Assembly (NCBI GenBank): GCA_951813065.1
Contig: CATOTH010000010.1
Span: 62,001-126,000, forward strand
From: an uncultured Bryobacterales bacterium
GTDB taxonomy: Bacteria; Acidobacteriota; Terriglobia; Bryobacterales; UBA6623
DNA: 64,000 bases
Direction of reading: 5' to 3'
Below are positions 55,169-64,000 of the stretch, piece after piece (the stretch's first letter is position 1; each line of letters opens with the position of its first letter). The notes under the pieces are model-generated. The model saw only the letters and a list, made by a program, of their open reading frames with translations, did not search any database and was not told the origin of the DNA. Both the position numbers and the translations under genes were made by a program.

Positions 55169-57748
55169 TCACCGAGTCCCGTCCTTGCTACCAGCAGGCC
55201 TGAGTTTCCGCACTCGGTTTCCGTAGGCTTCAGTGACGTAGAGATTCCCCGCCGAGTCTATGGCAATTCCACTGGGCCGGTCCAGGCTGGCTTCGACTGC
55301 CAGGCCCATGTCTCCGGTAGATTCCTGGCGACCCGTGCCTGCGACCGTCGTGATGATTCCGTCCGGATCGACCTTTCGAATCCGACCCGCCCAGAACTCG
55401 GTCAGGAAGAGACTCCCCTCAGAATCCACGGCTATTCCCGCGGGAGTGGCGATCCGGGCCTTAGTGGCTGGACCATCATCGCCCGACCATCCACTTGTCC
55501 CAGTCCCTACGACTGTGTCAATTGTCCCGCCAGAATCAACCCTTCGAACTCGGGCCTGATTCATGTCTGTCAGGTAGACATTACCAGCCGAATCGACCGC
55601 CAAGCCCCTCACGTAGTCCAGCTTTGCGTCGGTAGCGGGCCCACCGTCCCCTCCATGACCCTTCACTCCGGTTCCAGCAAACGCAGTAATGATGCCGGCA
55701 GTATCAATCTTTCGCACTCTGTGCGAGCCGTATTCGGCAACGTAGACGTTGCCCTCGCCATCAACGGCGATCGCATCGGGCCGGTCAAGTTTCGCCTCGA
55801 TTGCTGGTCCACCATCTCCACTCGACCCTTGCTCGCCGGTGCCAGCGACCGTCGTGATTATGCCCGCTCCGTCGATCTTCCGAACACAGTGTCCGCTGGA
55901 ACTGGCGACAAGAATGTTGCCATCAGCGTCTAGAGCAATCGCGCTGGGATTGAAGAGCTGCGCATCTATAGCCGGCCCGCCATCCCCGGACGTGCCTTGG
56001 CGCCCGGTGCCAGCGATCGTAGAGACCAGTCCAGAGACGTCGATTCTACGCACCCGGCTATTGTTGCGGTCTACCACGTACACGTTTCCTCCCGCATCTA
56101 CAGCCACACCGTCTGGAGTGCGGAATACTGCTTTGGTCGCGGGGCCGCCGTCACCACCGACACCGTGGTGTCCAGTCCCCCCGATGACGTCAATGATGTA
56201 GGCTCCGTCCGGTGCGCCCACTGCGGGCAGAATGGGATTGCCGCCTCGATCCTCAACAGCAACGATTTGCTCCGGGACGTGAGTGGCAACAATCACGCCG
56301 GCGGGGTTCTGCGAAATCAAGTACTTCGTGCCATCACGCGCCGTGACCTCGAATCCGTTCAGGAGCGGCTGATCACCGATTTTGACGACCCCGATCTTGG
56401 CCACCGCGAGCAATACCTCATCCCCACTCGAACCAAGGGTCAGCGTAAACGCCGATTGCTGGGCAACAGGCCTCAGGATTCGAATCTTGTTGCCGAAGGC
56501 TTCGGTGATATAGAGATTCCCGGAGGGACCAACTGCGATTGCGCTGGGCCGGTCGATACCAGCTCTGGATGCCGGGCCCATGTCCCCTGAAGACTGCTGC
56601 TGGCTTGTTCCTGCGATTGTCGTAATGATTCCGTCCGGATCAACCTTCCGAATCCGGCCCACCCAGTACTCGGTCACGAAGAGATTTCCCTCCGAGTCTA
56701 CTGCGATGCCCGCCGGGGTAGCGATTCGGGCCTCGGTGGCGGGACCGCCATCGCCGGACCATCCTCTGATTCCCGTCCCGACGACTGTGGTGATCATCCC
56801 TGAAGGGTCTACTCTGCGAACTCTTGCCTGATTCATGTCCGCCATGTAGACGTTGCCAGCCGCGTCAACCGCCAGGCCGTTCACGAAATCCAGCTGCGCG
56901 TCTGTGGCAGGCCCACCGTCCCCTCCGTGGCCCCTCACCCCGTTTCCCGCAAACGTTGTGATGACACCAACGGCACTAATCTTTCGCACTCGGTGCGAGC
57001 CGTGTTCGGCAACGTAGACGTTGCCCTCGCCATCAACGGCGATCGCATTGGGCCGGTCAAGCTTCGCCTCGATTGCTGGTCCACCATCTCCACTCGACCC
57101 TTGCTCACCGGTGCCCGCGATCGTTGTGATTGTGCCTCCTTCGTCGATCTTGCGAACACAGTGTCCGCTGGAACTGGCGAAAAGAATGTTGCCATCAGCG
57201 TCTAGAGCGATCGCCCTGGGACTGAAGAGCTGCGCATCAGTAGCCGGCCCGCCATCCCCGGACGTGCCCTGGCGCCCCGTGCCCGCGACCGTCGAGACCG
57301 TTCCGGAGACGTCGATTCTACGCACCCGGTTGTTGTTCCGGTCGGCCACGTACACGTTCCCGACTGTATCGACGGCGAGACTGGATGGAGTGAAAAAAAT
57401 CGCCTCGGTGGCGGGTCCACCGTCACCGCCGTAACCCTCGTATCCGGTTCCTCCAATGGTGTCGATGCTGTAGGCTGCTTCGAGTACGGTGCGAGGTGGC
57501 AGAACGGGATTGCCGTTCTCGCCGAGAGGAAGGGTTATGAAGCTCTGCGAAACCGCGGTTCCCGCAATGAGCAGCGCAATGCAAGCCAAACGCGCAAAAC
57601 GAACAACCGAGCGGATGAATCGCAGCGGAATTTCCGACGCCGCGGCGCCGCAGCTTACGGAGTTCGTCGCGCGACCACGAACCACTTGAAGCGAGCGGCG
57701 CGCAGTCTCGGAGGCAAAGAGGACGAGGGGCGATTTTCTCAGATGCAT
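55169..57748 (-). CDS. Secreted NHL-repeat protein with internally duplicated propeller
   Basis: An 859-residue protein. A signal peptide sits unusually deep (LACIALLIAGTAVSQS at about residues 54-69), so the true start may be further in; GTG codons near residue 48 are candidates. Two arrays of six NHL blades each are present, in the coding sense about residues 95-415 and 515-850. Their blades are in the same order and very alike (for example ASSSGHCVRKID, VAEHGSHRVRKI and MADMNQARVRRVD recur). A linker of about 90 residues (FTLTLGSSGDEVLLAV...) lies between. The two halves are also close at DNA level, so this is a recent tandem duplication. Function unknown; likely surface binding. Confidence 0.85.
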   Translation of the reverse strand: MHLRKSPLVLFASETARRSLQVVRGRATNSVSCGAAASEIPLRFIRSVVRFARLACIALLIAGTAVSQSFITLPLGENGNPVLPPRTVLEAAYSIDTIGGTGYEGYGGDGGPATEAIFFTPSSLAVDTVGNVYVADRNNNRVRRIDVSGTVSTVAGTGRQGTSGDGGPATDAQLFSPRAIALDADGNILFASSSGHCVRKIDEGGTITTIAGTGEQGSSGDGGPAIEAKLDRPNAIAVDGEGNVYVAEHGSHRVRKISAVGVITTFAGNGVRGHGGDGGPATDAQLDFVNGLAVDAAGNVYMADMNQARVRRVDPSGMITTVVGTGIRGWSGDGGPATEARIATPAGIAVDSEGNLFVTEYWVGRIRKVDPDGIITTIAGTSQQQSSGDMGPASRAGIDRPSAIAVGPSGNLYITEAFGNKIRILRPVAQQSAFTLTLGSSGDEVLLAVAKIGVVKIGDQPLLNGFEVTARDGTKYLISQNPAGVIVATHVPEQIVAVEDRGGNPILPAVGAPDGAYIIDVIGGTGHHGVGGDGGPATKAVFRTPDGVAVDAGGNVYVVDRNNSRVRRIDVSGLVSTIAGTGRQGTSGDGGPAIDAQLFNPSAIALDADGNILVASSSGHCVRKIDGAGIITTVAGTGEQGSSGDGGPAIEAKLDRPDAIAVDGEGNVYVAEYGSHRVRKIDTAGIITAFAGTGVKGHGGDGGPATDAKLDYVRGLAVDSAGNVYLTDMNQARVRRVDSGGTIDTVVGTGTSGWSGDDGPATKARIATPAGIAVDSEGSLFLTEFWAGRIRKVDPDGIITTVAGTGRQESTGDMGLAVEASLDRPSGIAIDSAGNLYVTEAYGNRVRKLRPAGSKDGTR

Positions 57749-58362
57749 AACAGCAATAACCTTGGACTCCAGACGGGCAGGATCGGTTGCGACCTCAATA
57801 ATGTAGTATCCGGTTCTTCACGAGGTCTCAGGCGAGTCAGTGCAGTCTGAGATAGGCATGACCAGTGCGAAGTTCCCTGATTCCCCGCAGAGTCTGTGCC
57901 AACTGCACTGGGTCGATCAAGACTGGCTTCGACCGACTCGGTTCGAGCGCCAGGCGCATGTCGCCGGTAAACTCTTTTCGTCTCTCCCGCCCACTGGGAC
58001 CCGCCACGATGCACTCGGTCGTAGCCTGAGCGAGGCCTGAAACTAACGTGCGAATGAATCCCTTCAGACCGTTGCACCGAAACCAGGTTTGCACTCGCTG
58101 CCGATTCCCTTGTTCAGGATCTTTGGAATGGAGACGATGGTGCGGTCCTATGATCCAAGCGCGAAATTGCTCGTCGAGCGATCCGGGCCAATCTGATTCT
58201 GAAGCAGATTCATAGCTCAATCAGTCGTCACGGTAACCGCCTTGTCAACGTCTCGATAGTTCGTGCGTCAGATTGGGGAGGAGTGCTTCCCGGACCCAGC
58301 AACCGACTAGAGTTGCTTCCGGTGCAATGAGCCCTGGCCAAAGCACCCATAGCAGGAGTGAT
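57749..58362. other. intergenic region with a decayed NHL fragment
   Basis: About 610 bases. Apart from the NHL remnant inside it (57863-58025), no gene recognised. Confidence 0.4.
57863..58025 (-). pseudogene. Decayed NHL-repeat gene fragment
   Basis: On the minus strand this segment is similar to the last blade of the neighbouring NHL gene (55245-55360). VEASLDRPSAVGTDSAGN parallels VEASLDRPSGIAIDSAGN, and the spacing of the surrounding DNA is similar. The blade is spread over more than one frame, so it cannot be translated as a whole. It is probably a leftover of an earlier duplication or of an upstream neighbouring NHL gene. Confidence 0.6.
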
Positions 58363-59256
58363 TCATTTGGGAACCGGAGACGTTGGATCCGGGAGATAGT
58401 TGACCGAGTCCTCCACGGTGAACTTGCGGTAGTCGGAATAGCGGTTGCGTATCTCGACGCGAAACTTCTTTACCAACAGGACCCTTCCCGAAACCAGGAA
58501 ATGGGACTCGGCCGGCAGCCAGACCTCGTCGTTGACCTTTCGCCGCATGAATCGCAAACGGGCCCCTTTGTGTAAGCGCGCGACCACACCCCACGCTAAG
58601 GACAGAGACTCAATGGTCTCGATCTCGACCTTAACTACTTGATGGTCGTCTTCACAGATCCAGGCTTGTCCTCGCATCTTTCGCAGTGGACGAATGGATC
58701 TGAGGGCGGGCCGGTAGCTGGGCCGAGGCTCAAACGAGACGACGATGGTGGAGACTCCTTCAACCGTATCCCGGTCCAGCATCCGGAACCGAAAGAGTCG
58801 AAAGAGTTCCTCGATCTCGCGCTGTTCTTCTTGTCTTGCCTCCCGGCGTTTCTTCTCGACCAGCTCAGGCGTGAGTTGCTTGCTTTCTTCTACCTTCCTG
58901 CGATGCTTCTGGTCTTGGCTCTCGAGTTGCGAGGGCTTGATTGGTACTCCATCTTTCTCGATCAGGCGCTGATAAGAAAGCTTCGGATCGACAGATGGGA
59001 AGACTTCCCATTCCTTTGACGAGCTGCTCTTCACTTCCCCTTGAGGATCAATCTGTTCGGTGGTTTCGTGGCGGCTGAAAGTATACTGACTCTGCAGCAT
59101 GCGATCTCCGCTCAAGTTTTGCTTGACATGCTCGAGGAATTCCTCCAGTTGCGGCAGTGGCCTGCTCTCCTGAGATGGGAGTTGGACCGGTTGGCACCAG
59201 CTCACTGACCCCACAGCGAGCCAGCAGATCAGCCAGAAACTCAGGTTTGGTTTCAT
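58363..59256 (-). CDS. Secreted protein, outer-membrane-lipoprotein-sorting-like
   Basis: A 297-residue protein from ATG 59256 (MKPNLSFWLICWLAVGSVSWC), where the first 20 residues are a signal peptide; a longer in-frame start 60 bases up is less likely. The N-terminal half is charged and helical (EEFLEHVKQNLSGDRML, then KKRREARQEEQREIEEL, a likely coiled coil at about 130-150). The C-terminal half is beta-rich (STIVVSFEPRPSYRPALRSIRP, then VVKVEIETIESLSLAWGVVARLHKGARLRF). This matches the fold of LolA-like or MucB-like exported proteins that Acidobacteriota carry in many copies. Role unknown. Confidence 0.65.
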   Translation of the reverse strand: MKPNLSFWLICWLAVGSVSWCQPVQLPSQESRPLPQLEEFLEHVKQNLSGDRMLQSQYTFSRHETTEQIDPQGEVKSSSSKEWEVFPSVDPKLSYQRLIEKDGVPIKPSQLESQDQKHRRKVEESKQLTPELVEKKRREARQEEQREIEELFRLFRFRMLDRDTVEGVSTIVVSFEPRPSYRPALRSIRPLRKMRGQAWICEDDHQVVKVEIETIESLSLAWGVVARLHKGARLRFMRRKVNDEVWLPAESHFLVSGRVLLVKKFRVEIRNRYSDYRKFTVEDSVNYLPDPTSPVPK

Positions 59257-59367
59257 TGCGCCCCGCATCATTGTCCGAGCCGCCGTTCCAAGATTCAAGC
59301 CGTTGTACGCCAGCATGGGTGCATCAGTAGAGTCCGGCGATCCGAGGCCAAGTCTGGTAGGTGATTT

Positions 59368-60531
59368 CTAGATTGAGACGCCCATCTCGTCCCACGTGAC
59401 CATCCGGCGCTGGTAGATGGCTTCCCTCCCCATGATGCTGGTGAGTGCCGCCGTGGCGGCAACATCGATGTCAGCGACCGGCCTATGGTTTTCGCGGATT
59501 GCCCGCACGAAGTCGTTGTGGGCCGCTTCGGTCAGGTCGATGCCCTCCGGGGCTTGATGCTCGACGGGCGCGGAGTCCCCGTAAATGTCGTAGAAAGTCC
59601 AGGAACTGTAGTCCAGTTCGATTGTGCCCTTCTCGCCGTAGACGACGAACCACATGCCGTTTGGGAGTTTCTTGAGTGCTCGGGGGTGCAGGTAGAGCTG
59701 GCTGTAGTCAAGATGCATGTCGTTCCGGTAGATGTATTCGACGCTGAAGCCGTCCATCATGACCGTGCCGGCGGGCATCGGCTCGGGAAGGTATCGCTTG
59801 CCGTGTCCGTAGACGCTGACCGGACGGCTGCCGGTCAGCCAGTTGCAGACGTCGAGGTTATGAATGGCGTTTTCGACGATCAGGTCCCCCGAGAGCTTGA
59901 CGTCGTTGTACCAGCCCGGGAAGCGCCGCTGTTGGCCGGTGCCGCCTTCACGCCGCGTCCCCGGTCTCGAAGGGGTGCTGTGTCGCTGGGCCTTGATGAC
60001 GAGCGGCGTGCCGATGAGCCCCGTCTCGTGGATCTGGCGCACGACGTCCTGCATGTGTGGGGAGTTGCGCGACTGCTGCCCGATCTGGAACACGGCCTTC
60101 GAGTTGCGCGCGGCATTCAGTACGAGTTGGACCTGGTCCGCCGAGATCGCAAGCGGCTTCTCGCAGAACACGTGCTTGCCTGCGTCGAGCGCCGCTGCTG
60201 CCATTTCGGCGTGCAGGTAGCATGGCGTGGCAATCAGCACGGCGTCGACGTCGCTCTGGCGGAGCAGCTCCCTGTAGTCGCTGTAGGAACGAGGGTTGTC
60301 GCCCTGTGCTGCGCTCTGCGCGGCATCGCGGGCGGCGGAGTCGATATCGCAAACTGCCTGGACCGTGATGTCGGAACGTTCGACTAACTGGCCCAGATGC
60401 GCAGTGCCCCGCTTGCCGACCCCGATCATGCCGAAGCGTAGCGGATCGTCCTGGGCTCGAACGGATGTCACCGCCGTAGCGGCGGCGACCCCTTGCAGGA
60501 AACGACGGCGGACGATGCTGCTGGAATTCAC
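59368..60531 (-). CDS. Gfo/Idh/MocA family oxidoreductase, Tat-exported
   Basis: A 387-residue protein. A Tat signal peptide (RRRFLQGVAAATAVTSVRAQ) is followed by the NAD(P)-binding Rossmann domain: GMIGVGKRGTAHL at about 33-45 and HVFCEKPLA at about 117-125. The C-terminal alpha/beta domain has the usual TPSRPGTRREGG... and NAIHNLDVCNW (about 225) features. Such exported members oxidise or epimerise sugars and cyclitols in the periplasm using tightly bound NAD(P). Neighbouring DUF1080 gene (divergent) suggests a shared carbohydrate context. Confidence 0.9.
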   Translation of the reverse strand: MNSSSIVRRRFLQGVAAATAVTSVRAQDDPLRFGMIGVGKRGTAHLGQLVERSDITVQAVCDIDSAARDAAQSAAQGDNPRSYSDYRELLRQSDVDAVLIATPCYLHAEMAAAALDAGKHVFCEKPLAISADQVQLVLNAARNSKAVFQIGQQSRNSPHMQDVVRQIHETGLIGTPLVIKAQRHSTPSRPGTRREGGTGQQRRFPGWYNDVKLSGDLIVENAIHNLDVCNWLTGSRPVSVYGHGKRYLPEPMPAGTVMMDGFSVEYIYRNDMHLDYSQLYLHPRALKKLPNGMWFVVYGEKGTIELDYSSWTFYDIYGDSAPVEHQAPEGIDLTEAAHNDFVRAIRENHRPVADIDVAATAALTSIMGREAIYQRRMVTWDEMGVSI

Positions 60532-60671
60532 TCCGGTCTCTGCTGAAAGAAACCTGCGGCTTGCATTCAGTCGCTGCTCAGCTTACCATCGCGCTGGGTA
60601 GAGCCAGACCGGATCTTCGTGCCGCTACGGGATTCCGCGAGGGTTGGGCAACTCGAAGCTAGAGGTTTTGG

Positions 60672-61307
60672 ATGCATGCGAGCGATGTGATGCGTTTCGG
60701 TTTGGCCACAGGTGTTCTGGCTGGCTCCGTTGCGCTCTTGTCCGCTCAGTCTGAACGGTTTGTGTCACTTTCGCCCGTTACCCATGTGAGCGAGCATTGG
60801 ACCGTGGAAGGGTCGGCCCCGGACACATGGTCTGTCAAGGACCGTGTCATTGTTTGCACAGGCAAGCCTAACGGCTTTCTGCGGAGCAAGAAGGTGTACC
60901 GCAACTTCATCTTCCGCGCCGAATGGCGCTTCCAGAAGGAGGGCTGGAAGGACCAGCCTCCTCGGTATCCCAACGCTGGCTACTTCATTCACGCGGGCAC
61001 GATTGAAGAGACTTGGCCACGATCCCTGGAAATCCAGGGTCACTACGGTGAAGCGGGCAGCTTGTTCGGTGTGCGTGGAGGCAGGGTGAGCGGCGCTCAC
61101 CGGGGCCCAGTCCACGAGAACCGCAAGCCGTTCGGAGATTGGGAAAGCATCGAGATCCAGTCTCTCGGTGGAATCGTCACCGTAACTCTCAACGGCAAGA
61201 AGATGAACGAAGGGCACGATTTCGAACCCACTGAAGGCAACATCTGCCTCCAGTCAGAAGGATGGCCTGTCTTCTATCGGAATCTACAGGTCAGGGAACT
61301 CGATTGA
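60672..61307 (+). CDS. DUF1080 (3-keto-disaccharide hydrolase-type) secreted protein
   Basis: A 211-residue protein. Signal peptide MRFGLATGVLAGSVALLSAQ (ATG 60690 in frame is an alternative start to 60672). One DUF1080 concanavalin-like domain: WTVEGSAPDTWSVKDRVIVCTGKPNGFLRSKKVYRNF, NAGYFIH, EIQGHY and IEIQSLGGIVTVTLNGKKM. Some relatives hydrolyse 3-keto-glycosides, which fits the divergent Gfo/Idh/MocA oxidoreductase next door (oxidise a sugar to a 3-keto derivative, then cleave). This pathway link is inference. Confidence 0.85.
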   Translation: MHASDVMRFGLATGVLAGSVALLSAQSERFVSLSPVTHVSEHWTVEGSAPDTWSVKDRVIVCTGKPNGFLRSKKVYRNFIFRAEWRFQKEGWKDQPPRYPNAGYFIHAGTIEETWPRSLEIQGHYGEAGSLFGVRGGRVSGAHRGPVHENRKPFGDWESIEIQSLGGIVTVTLNGKKMNEGHDFEPTEGNICLQSEGWPVFYRNLQVRELD

Positions 61308-62048
61308 TTCAAACCCGTGTTCTCAGCAGGCAGCCTGTTCCATTTGCTCGCGGCAGGTGGAGATTGATCTTCCTTCGTGCCTTGTGCCGTGTGAGGTTTG
61401 GCTGCGATTCCTGGGAACAGAGACGGACCGATACTGTCGAGCTATGGAGTTGAATGGGGCTGGACGCAATGCCAGGACGAGGGAATCTGCCAGGGAGGAC
61501 CAAGCACTGGCCCACCTCGTTGCCAATGCGAGCCTTGCTTGTTGCCTTCGTCGTCGGCCCGTTCCTGTTCGTGTCCGAGATCGGATGGGTGCGAGCATGC
61601 GCTCCTGCAGTGGTCATTCTCACTTCTATCGGACTTCGAATTCTTGGAGTACGGAATGGCTGGCTCGTTCCATGGGACTCCAATCCTTCCTTCCTGAAGC
61701 CATCCTCCCGATCCGGAATCAACATACTCATCATCGTCACTGGATCACTGTTCGTCCTGATCCTGCTCGCCTTGTTCTGGTCGGCAATGCTACGGTCCCG
61801 GTAGAACCCGAAGACTTACATCCCGGCTGCTGATGGTCTTAGGCTCAAGCAGCCTTTTCTCCCACTGCCTGCATCGAAGGGCGTGCTTGCTCAGCTATAT
61901 CCGGCAATCAATAAATCTCTATCTCTTACAGTCATGGCAGCCGATCAGAACCTCTTGAGTCAGGTCGACCTCAAGACAGTCGAGAGCACCGTCCGAGCGC
62001 CGGACTGTCCTGGCGTAGCTGGCGATCCGGCTCGGTCCTGATGGGCTG
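61308..62048. other. intergenic with a possible small membrane protein gene
   Basis: About 740 bases. The only plausible coding segment is at 61526-61804 (listed separately). No RNA gene or repeat recognised. Confidence 0.4.
61526..61804 (+). CDS. Possible small two-TM membrane protein
   Basis: From ATG 61526 a 92-residue frame shows hydrophobic segments (LLVAFVVGPFLFVSEIGWV, then ACAPAVVILTSIGLRILGV) and near the end another (ILIIVTGSLFVLILLALFW). The composition looks like a genuine membrane protein. No family or good ribosome-binding site recognised, so it could be chance. Confidence 0.35.
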   Translation: MRALLVAFVVGPFLFVSEIGWVRACAPAVVILTSIGLRILGVRNGWLVPWDSNPSFLKPSSRSGINILIIVTGSLFVLILLALFWSAMLRSR

Positions 62049-63494
62049 CTATTCCACCCGCACCGGCTTTCCTGCCTTGTAGCTCTGCCAGGCGAACCAG
62101 TAGGCGACATGCCCGGGGAGTCGGGCTAGGTTCTCGCCGGCCGGTCCGGCGAGCGCGTCCTCGGTGACGGTCCATAGCGATCCTTCGCTCGCCAGGCGAG
62201 ACGGATCCTCCTCGGTGGCGACGAACGTCCGTCCTCCTGATTCGTAGGCGCGCACGGTTTCCGTCTCGGCGTTCCCGACGAGGACTACATCACGCGGTCC
62301 GACCCGGTCGTGGAGGACGGCGCCTCCTTCGAAGAGAGCGAGGGCCCAGGCCATTTCGTTGTCGCCGTCCCGCAGAACGAAGATACGGTCCTTCGGCGCG
62401 AGACGGCGGTCCCGGATCACCACGGGAAACATGAGATCGGGGCTGGCGAAGTACGCGCCGTAGGGTCGGCCGGGCTGGTAGTCTCGCTCGAAGCCGGTGT
62501 CGAGGGAGAGCACGGTGGTGTCGGAATGGGCGGCGAGCCAGTCCTGCCAGCTCGTGATCACCACCGGCAGGATCTTGAGTTCGATCTTGGATCCGGTGAG
62601 CTTCCCTACCACCGGCATCCCGGTGAATTGATTCCAGAGCGAATTCGTTTGGGTGTCGTACATGAGCTTGTTCGACCGGTAGAGAAGCCCGGACGAGCCG
62701 AAGACGAACGGCTTCCGGCGGCCGCGGACCCGGGTGTCGAAGAGGATGCCCGACCCGCAGAGCGTGCAATAGGCGAGGGACACCGGGACGCCGCCCACAA
62801 CGTCGTTGAACATCTCGTGCCAGTCGAGGATGCGGAGCGGATAGGCGCGCGAATCGCCGTTGATGCTGACCCCGAAGACCAGTTCCCGGTCGGTCAGGTA
62901 GGTCGCTTCCGCTGCGGGGATCTGTTTGGCGTTCACCAGCGCTGGGATCCCATCCTTCTTGACGCCTCCCCAGACGATCTCCTCGATGCGAATCTTGTGC
63001 CGCACCCCCTGGTAGAGGAAGCTTCGGAATCTAGGGTCGATCTGGGCGAGGATTTCCGCCTTGAGGGAGTCGAACCCCCGGTAGGGACGGATTTCGGCGT
63101 GCTCCTCCTGCCACTCGATCCATGCCTCCCAGTTGCGCGGGATCTCGGCTCCGGCGAGGCGTTGGAGCACGTTGAACACCGGGCCGGCCTGTTCGGGGGG
63201 CAGCAGACGCAGCACGGCGATGAAAGCCGGGATCACGTCCTTCTTGCCTCGCTCGACCAGGAAACGAAGCGCTCGGTCCCGGTCTGCGCCGCTCCTTGAG
63301 AACAACGCGGTGCGCACAGTCGCAGCGATGTTGGCGCCCGGTTGGGGAAGACCGCTGCGGAGTGGGGCGTTGCCTCCGGTGTCACCGGGCAGTCTTGGTC
63401 CCTGGTCAGGGAATTGGGCACCGAGTTCGGCGGTGCTACTGAAGAGCAGCAGTCCGGCGAGGAGCGACGGGAATCGAATCACTCGGAGCATCAC
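62049..63494 (-). CDS. DUF3179 domain-containing secreted protein
   Basis: A 481-residue protein. Signal peptide MMLRVIRFPSLLAGLLLFSSTAELGAQ. The N-terminal helical part is followed by DUF3179, recognised by LVFGVSINGDSRAYPLRIL DWHEMFNDVVGG and then YCTLCGSGILF (cysteine pair), FGSSGLLYRSNKLMYD and LWNQFTGMPVVG. The C-terminal region includes a divergent LPGHVAYWFAWQSYKAG. DUF3179 proteins are widespread in marine and soil bacteria; their role is unknown. Single gene. Confidence 0.85.
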   Translation of the reverse strand: MMLRVIRFPSLLAGLLLFSSTAELGAQFPDQGPRLPGDTGGNAPLRSGLPQPGANIAATVRTALFSRSGADRDRALRFLVERGKKDVIPAFIAVLRLLPPEQAGPVFNVLQRLAGAEIPRNWEAWIEWQEEHAEIRPYRGFDSLKAEILAQIDPRFRSFLYQGVRHKIRIEEIVWGGVKKDGIPALVNAKQIPAAEATYLTDRELVFGVSINGDSRAYPLRILDWHEMFNDVVGGVPVSLAYCTLCGSGILFDTRVRGRRKPFVFGSSGLLYRSNKLMYDTQTNSLWNQFTGMPVVGKLTGSKIELKILPVVITSWQDWLAAHSDTTVLSLDTGFERDYQPGRPYGAYFASPDLMFPVVIRDRRLAPKDRIFVLRDGDNEMAWALALFEGGAVLHDRVGPRDVVLVGNAETETVRAYESGGRTFVATEEDPSRLASEGSLWTVTEDALAGPAGENLARLPGHVAYWFAWQSYKAGKPVRVE

Positions 63495-63936
63495 GGAGTC
63501 CCAGCAGGTCTGGGATCATTCTAGTCCAGCGGAGCCGTCCCCACGATCCTCATGGCGTTGCCAAACCGGACCGAAAGTCTCTCTAACCTGGCGCGGGTGC
63601 CACTGTTCGGCCCCAAGATCCTTCTCGCTGATGAAATCTCCGAGCCGATTCTTCCTGGTAGGCCCCTGCAGATTGACTGACGGCCATCCAGCCATCGGTG
63701 CCCGGCCCAGTGCATACCTCGAAATTCCATGAAGCTGTTCGCGGTTCACTGGTTTCTCATGGTTCAGGCGATCGATACCGCAGTCCAATGGAGCGCGGTC
63801 GTGCCGCGCCGCACCAAGACACTCGATCCTGGGGTTTGTGATTCAATCAGCATGAACCACCCGCGTCCGTATGGGCTTCGCCTCGTTCGGACTGCAACCG
63901 CATTGCAGTTGGCATCTTCGAAGGTGACTATGATCC
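63495..63936. other. intergenic, nothing firmly recognised
   Basis: About 440 bases. On the minus strand at the right end a short frame reads ATDLILGIGLEAMD, faintly like the end of a retropepsin-type protease, but it overlaps the start of the plus-strand gene and is not annotated. Confidence 0.35.
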
Positions 63937-64000
63937 ATGGCCTCTAAACCGATTCCTAGAATCAGGTCGGTCGCCACGGCGGTGCCGGGCAACCGGATGA
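63937..64000 (+). CDS. Type III polyketide synthase (chalcone-synthase-like), N-terminus only
   Basis: The last 64 bases begin ATG and encode MASKPIPRIRSVATAVPGNRM, which closely fits the first residues of type III polyketide synthases (typically 'PRI-x-SVATAVPPNR'). An AAGGTGA lies about 10 bases upstream. Only 21 codons are visible, so the call rests on a short match. Confidence 0.45.
   Translation, partial: MASKPIPRIRSVATAVPGNRM

Noticed and set aside
63880..64000. Minus-strand retropepsin-like frame at the right edge
   Set aside because: Only a short ATDLILG-like match, overlapping the start of a better-supported plus-strand gene.

Overview
The window looks like a chromosomal segment of an uncultured, GC-rich Acidobacteriota bacterium (Bryobacterales/Solibacter-like is my guess). 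The pointers are a very large Oar-type TonB-dependent receptor with an N-terminal carboxypeptidase-regulatory-like domain, several secreted NHL-repeat proteins, a SpoIVB-type S55 peptidase, DUF1080 and DUF3179 proteins, a Tat-exported Gfo/Idh/MocA oxidoreductase, and a likely selenoprotein. No rRNA, CRISPR array, transposase or integrase was seen.

Region 1 (1-11 kb) is an accessory, toxin-antitoxin-rich stretch: the start of a Uma2-family nuclease running off the left edge, a large SEC-C protein, and two copies of a hipB-hipA-DUF2442 unit. The left copy is dead (frameshift in hipB, nonsense codon plus frameshift in hipA, DUF2442 truncated). The right copy is intact and followed by an intact DUF2442-DUF4160 pair. 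A secreted class-C beta-lactamase-like serine hydrolase lies between the copies.

Region 2 (11-35 kb) is a dense defence island ending at a tRNA-Ser(GCT) gene whose 3' end faces the island. It opens with McrC, McrB carrying a probable DNA-reader insertion, and a GIY-YIG nuclease. Next comes a tight five-gene plus-strand operon: an alpha-CTD/sigma-region-4-like protein, a PLD-nuclease/SF2 helicase fusion, a 72-aa protein, a DndD-like SMC ATPase and a 161-aa protein. A sulfur-binding-domain HNH endonuclease (phosphorothioate-DNA-dependent type) follows. A converging minus-strand set holds a DndC-like PAPS-reductase-fold protein, a DndA-like cysteine desulfurase, a GHKL (MORC/Hsp90-like) ATPase, two unrecognised proteins and the dnd-associated putative methyltransferase. 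I read the two convergent operons as one unusual phosphorothioation-based modification/restriction locus that lacks recognisable DndB, DndE and DndFGH. This is the best candidate here for an undescribed system.

Region 3 (35-64 kb) is mostly core and secreted functions: aspartate kinase-dapB (lysine pathway), the TonB receptor, S55 peptidase plus beta-propeller protein, fatty-acid desaturase, a small PD-(D/E)XK-like protein, a DUF5060 lipoprotein, a MazG-like/DUF2075 pair, nusB-ribH, NHL proteins, an outer-membrane-lipoprotein-sorting-like secreted protein, a Gfo/Idh/MocA oxidoreductase, DUF1080 and DUF3179. At 53406-54473 a thioredoxin-fold/DsbD-N protein is interrupted by an in-frame TGA exactly where the first cysteine of a CxxC motif is expected. 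A perfect 6-bp hairpin with a GU-containing loop follows it, so it is best read as a selenoprotein. The right edge holds the first 21 codons of what looks like a type III polyketide synthase.
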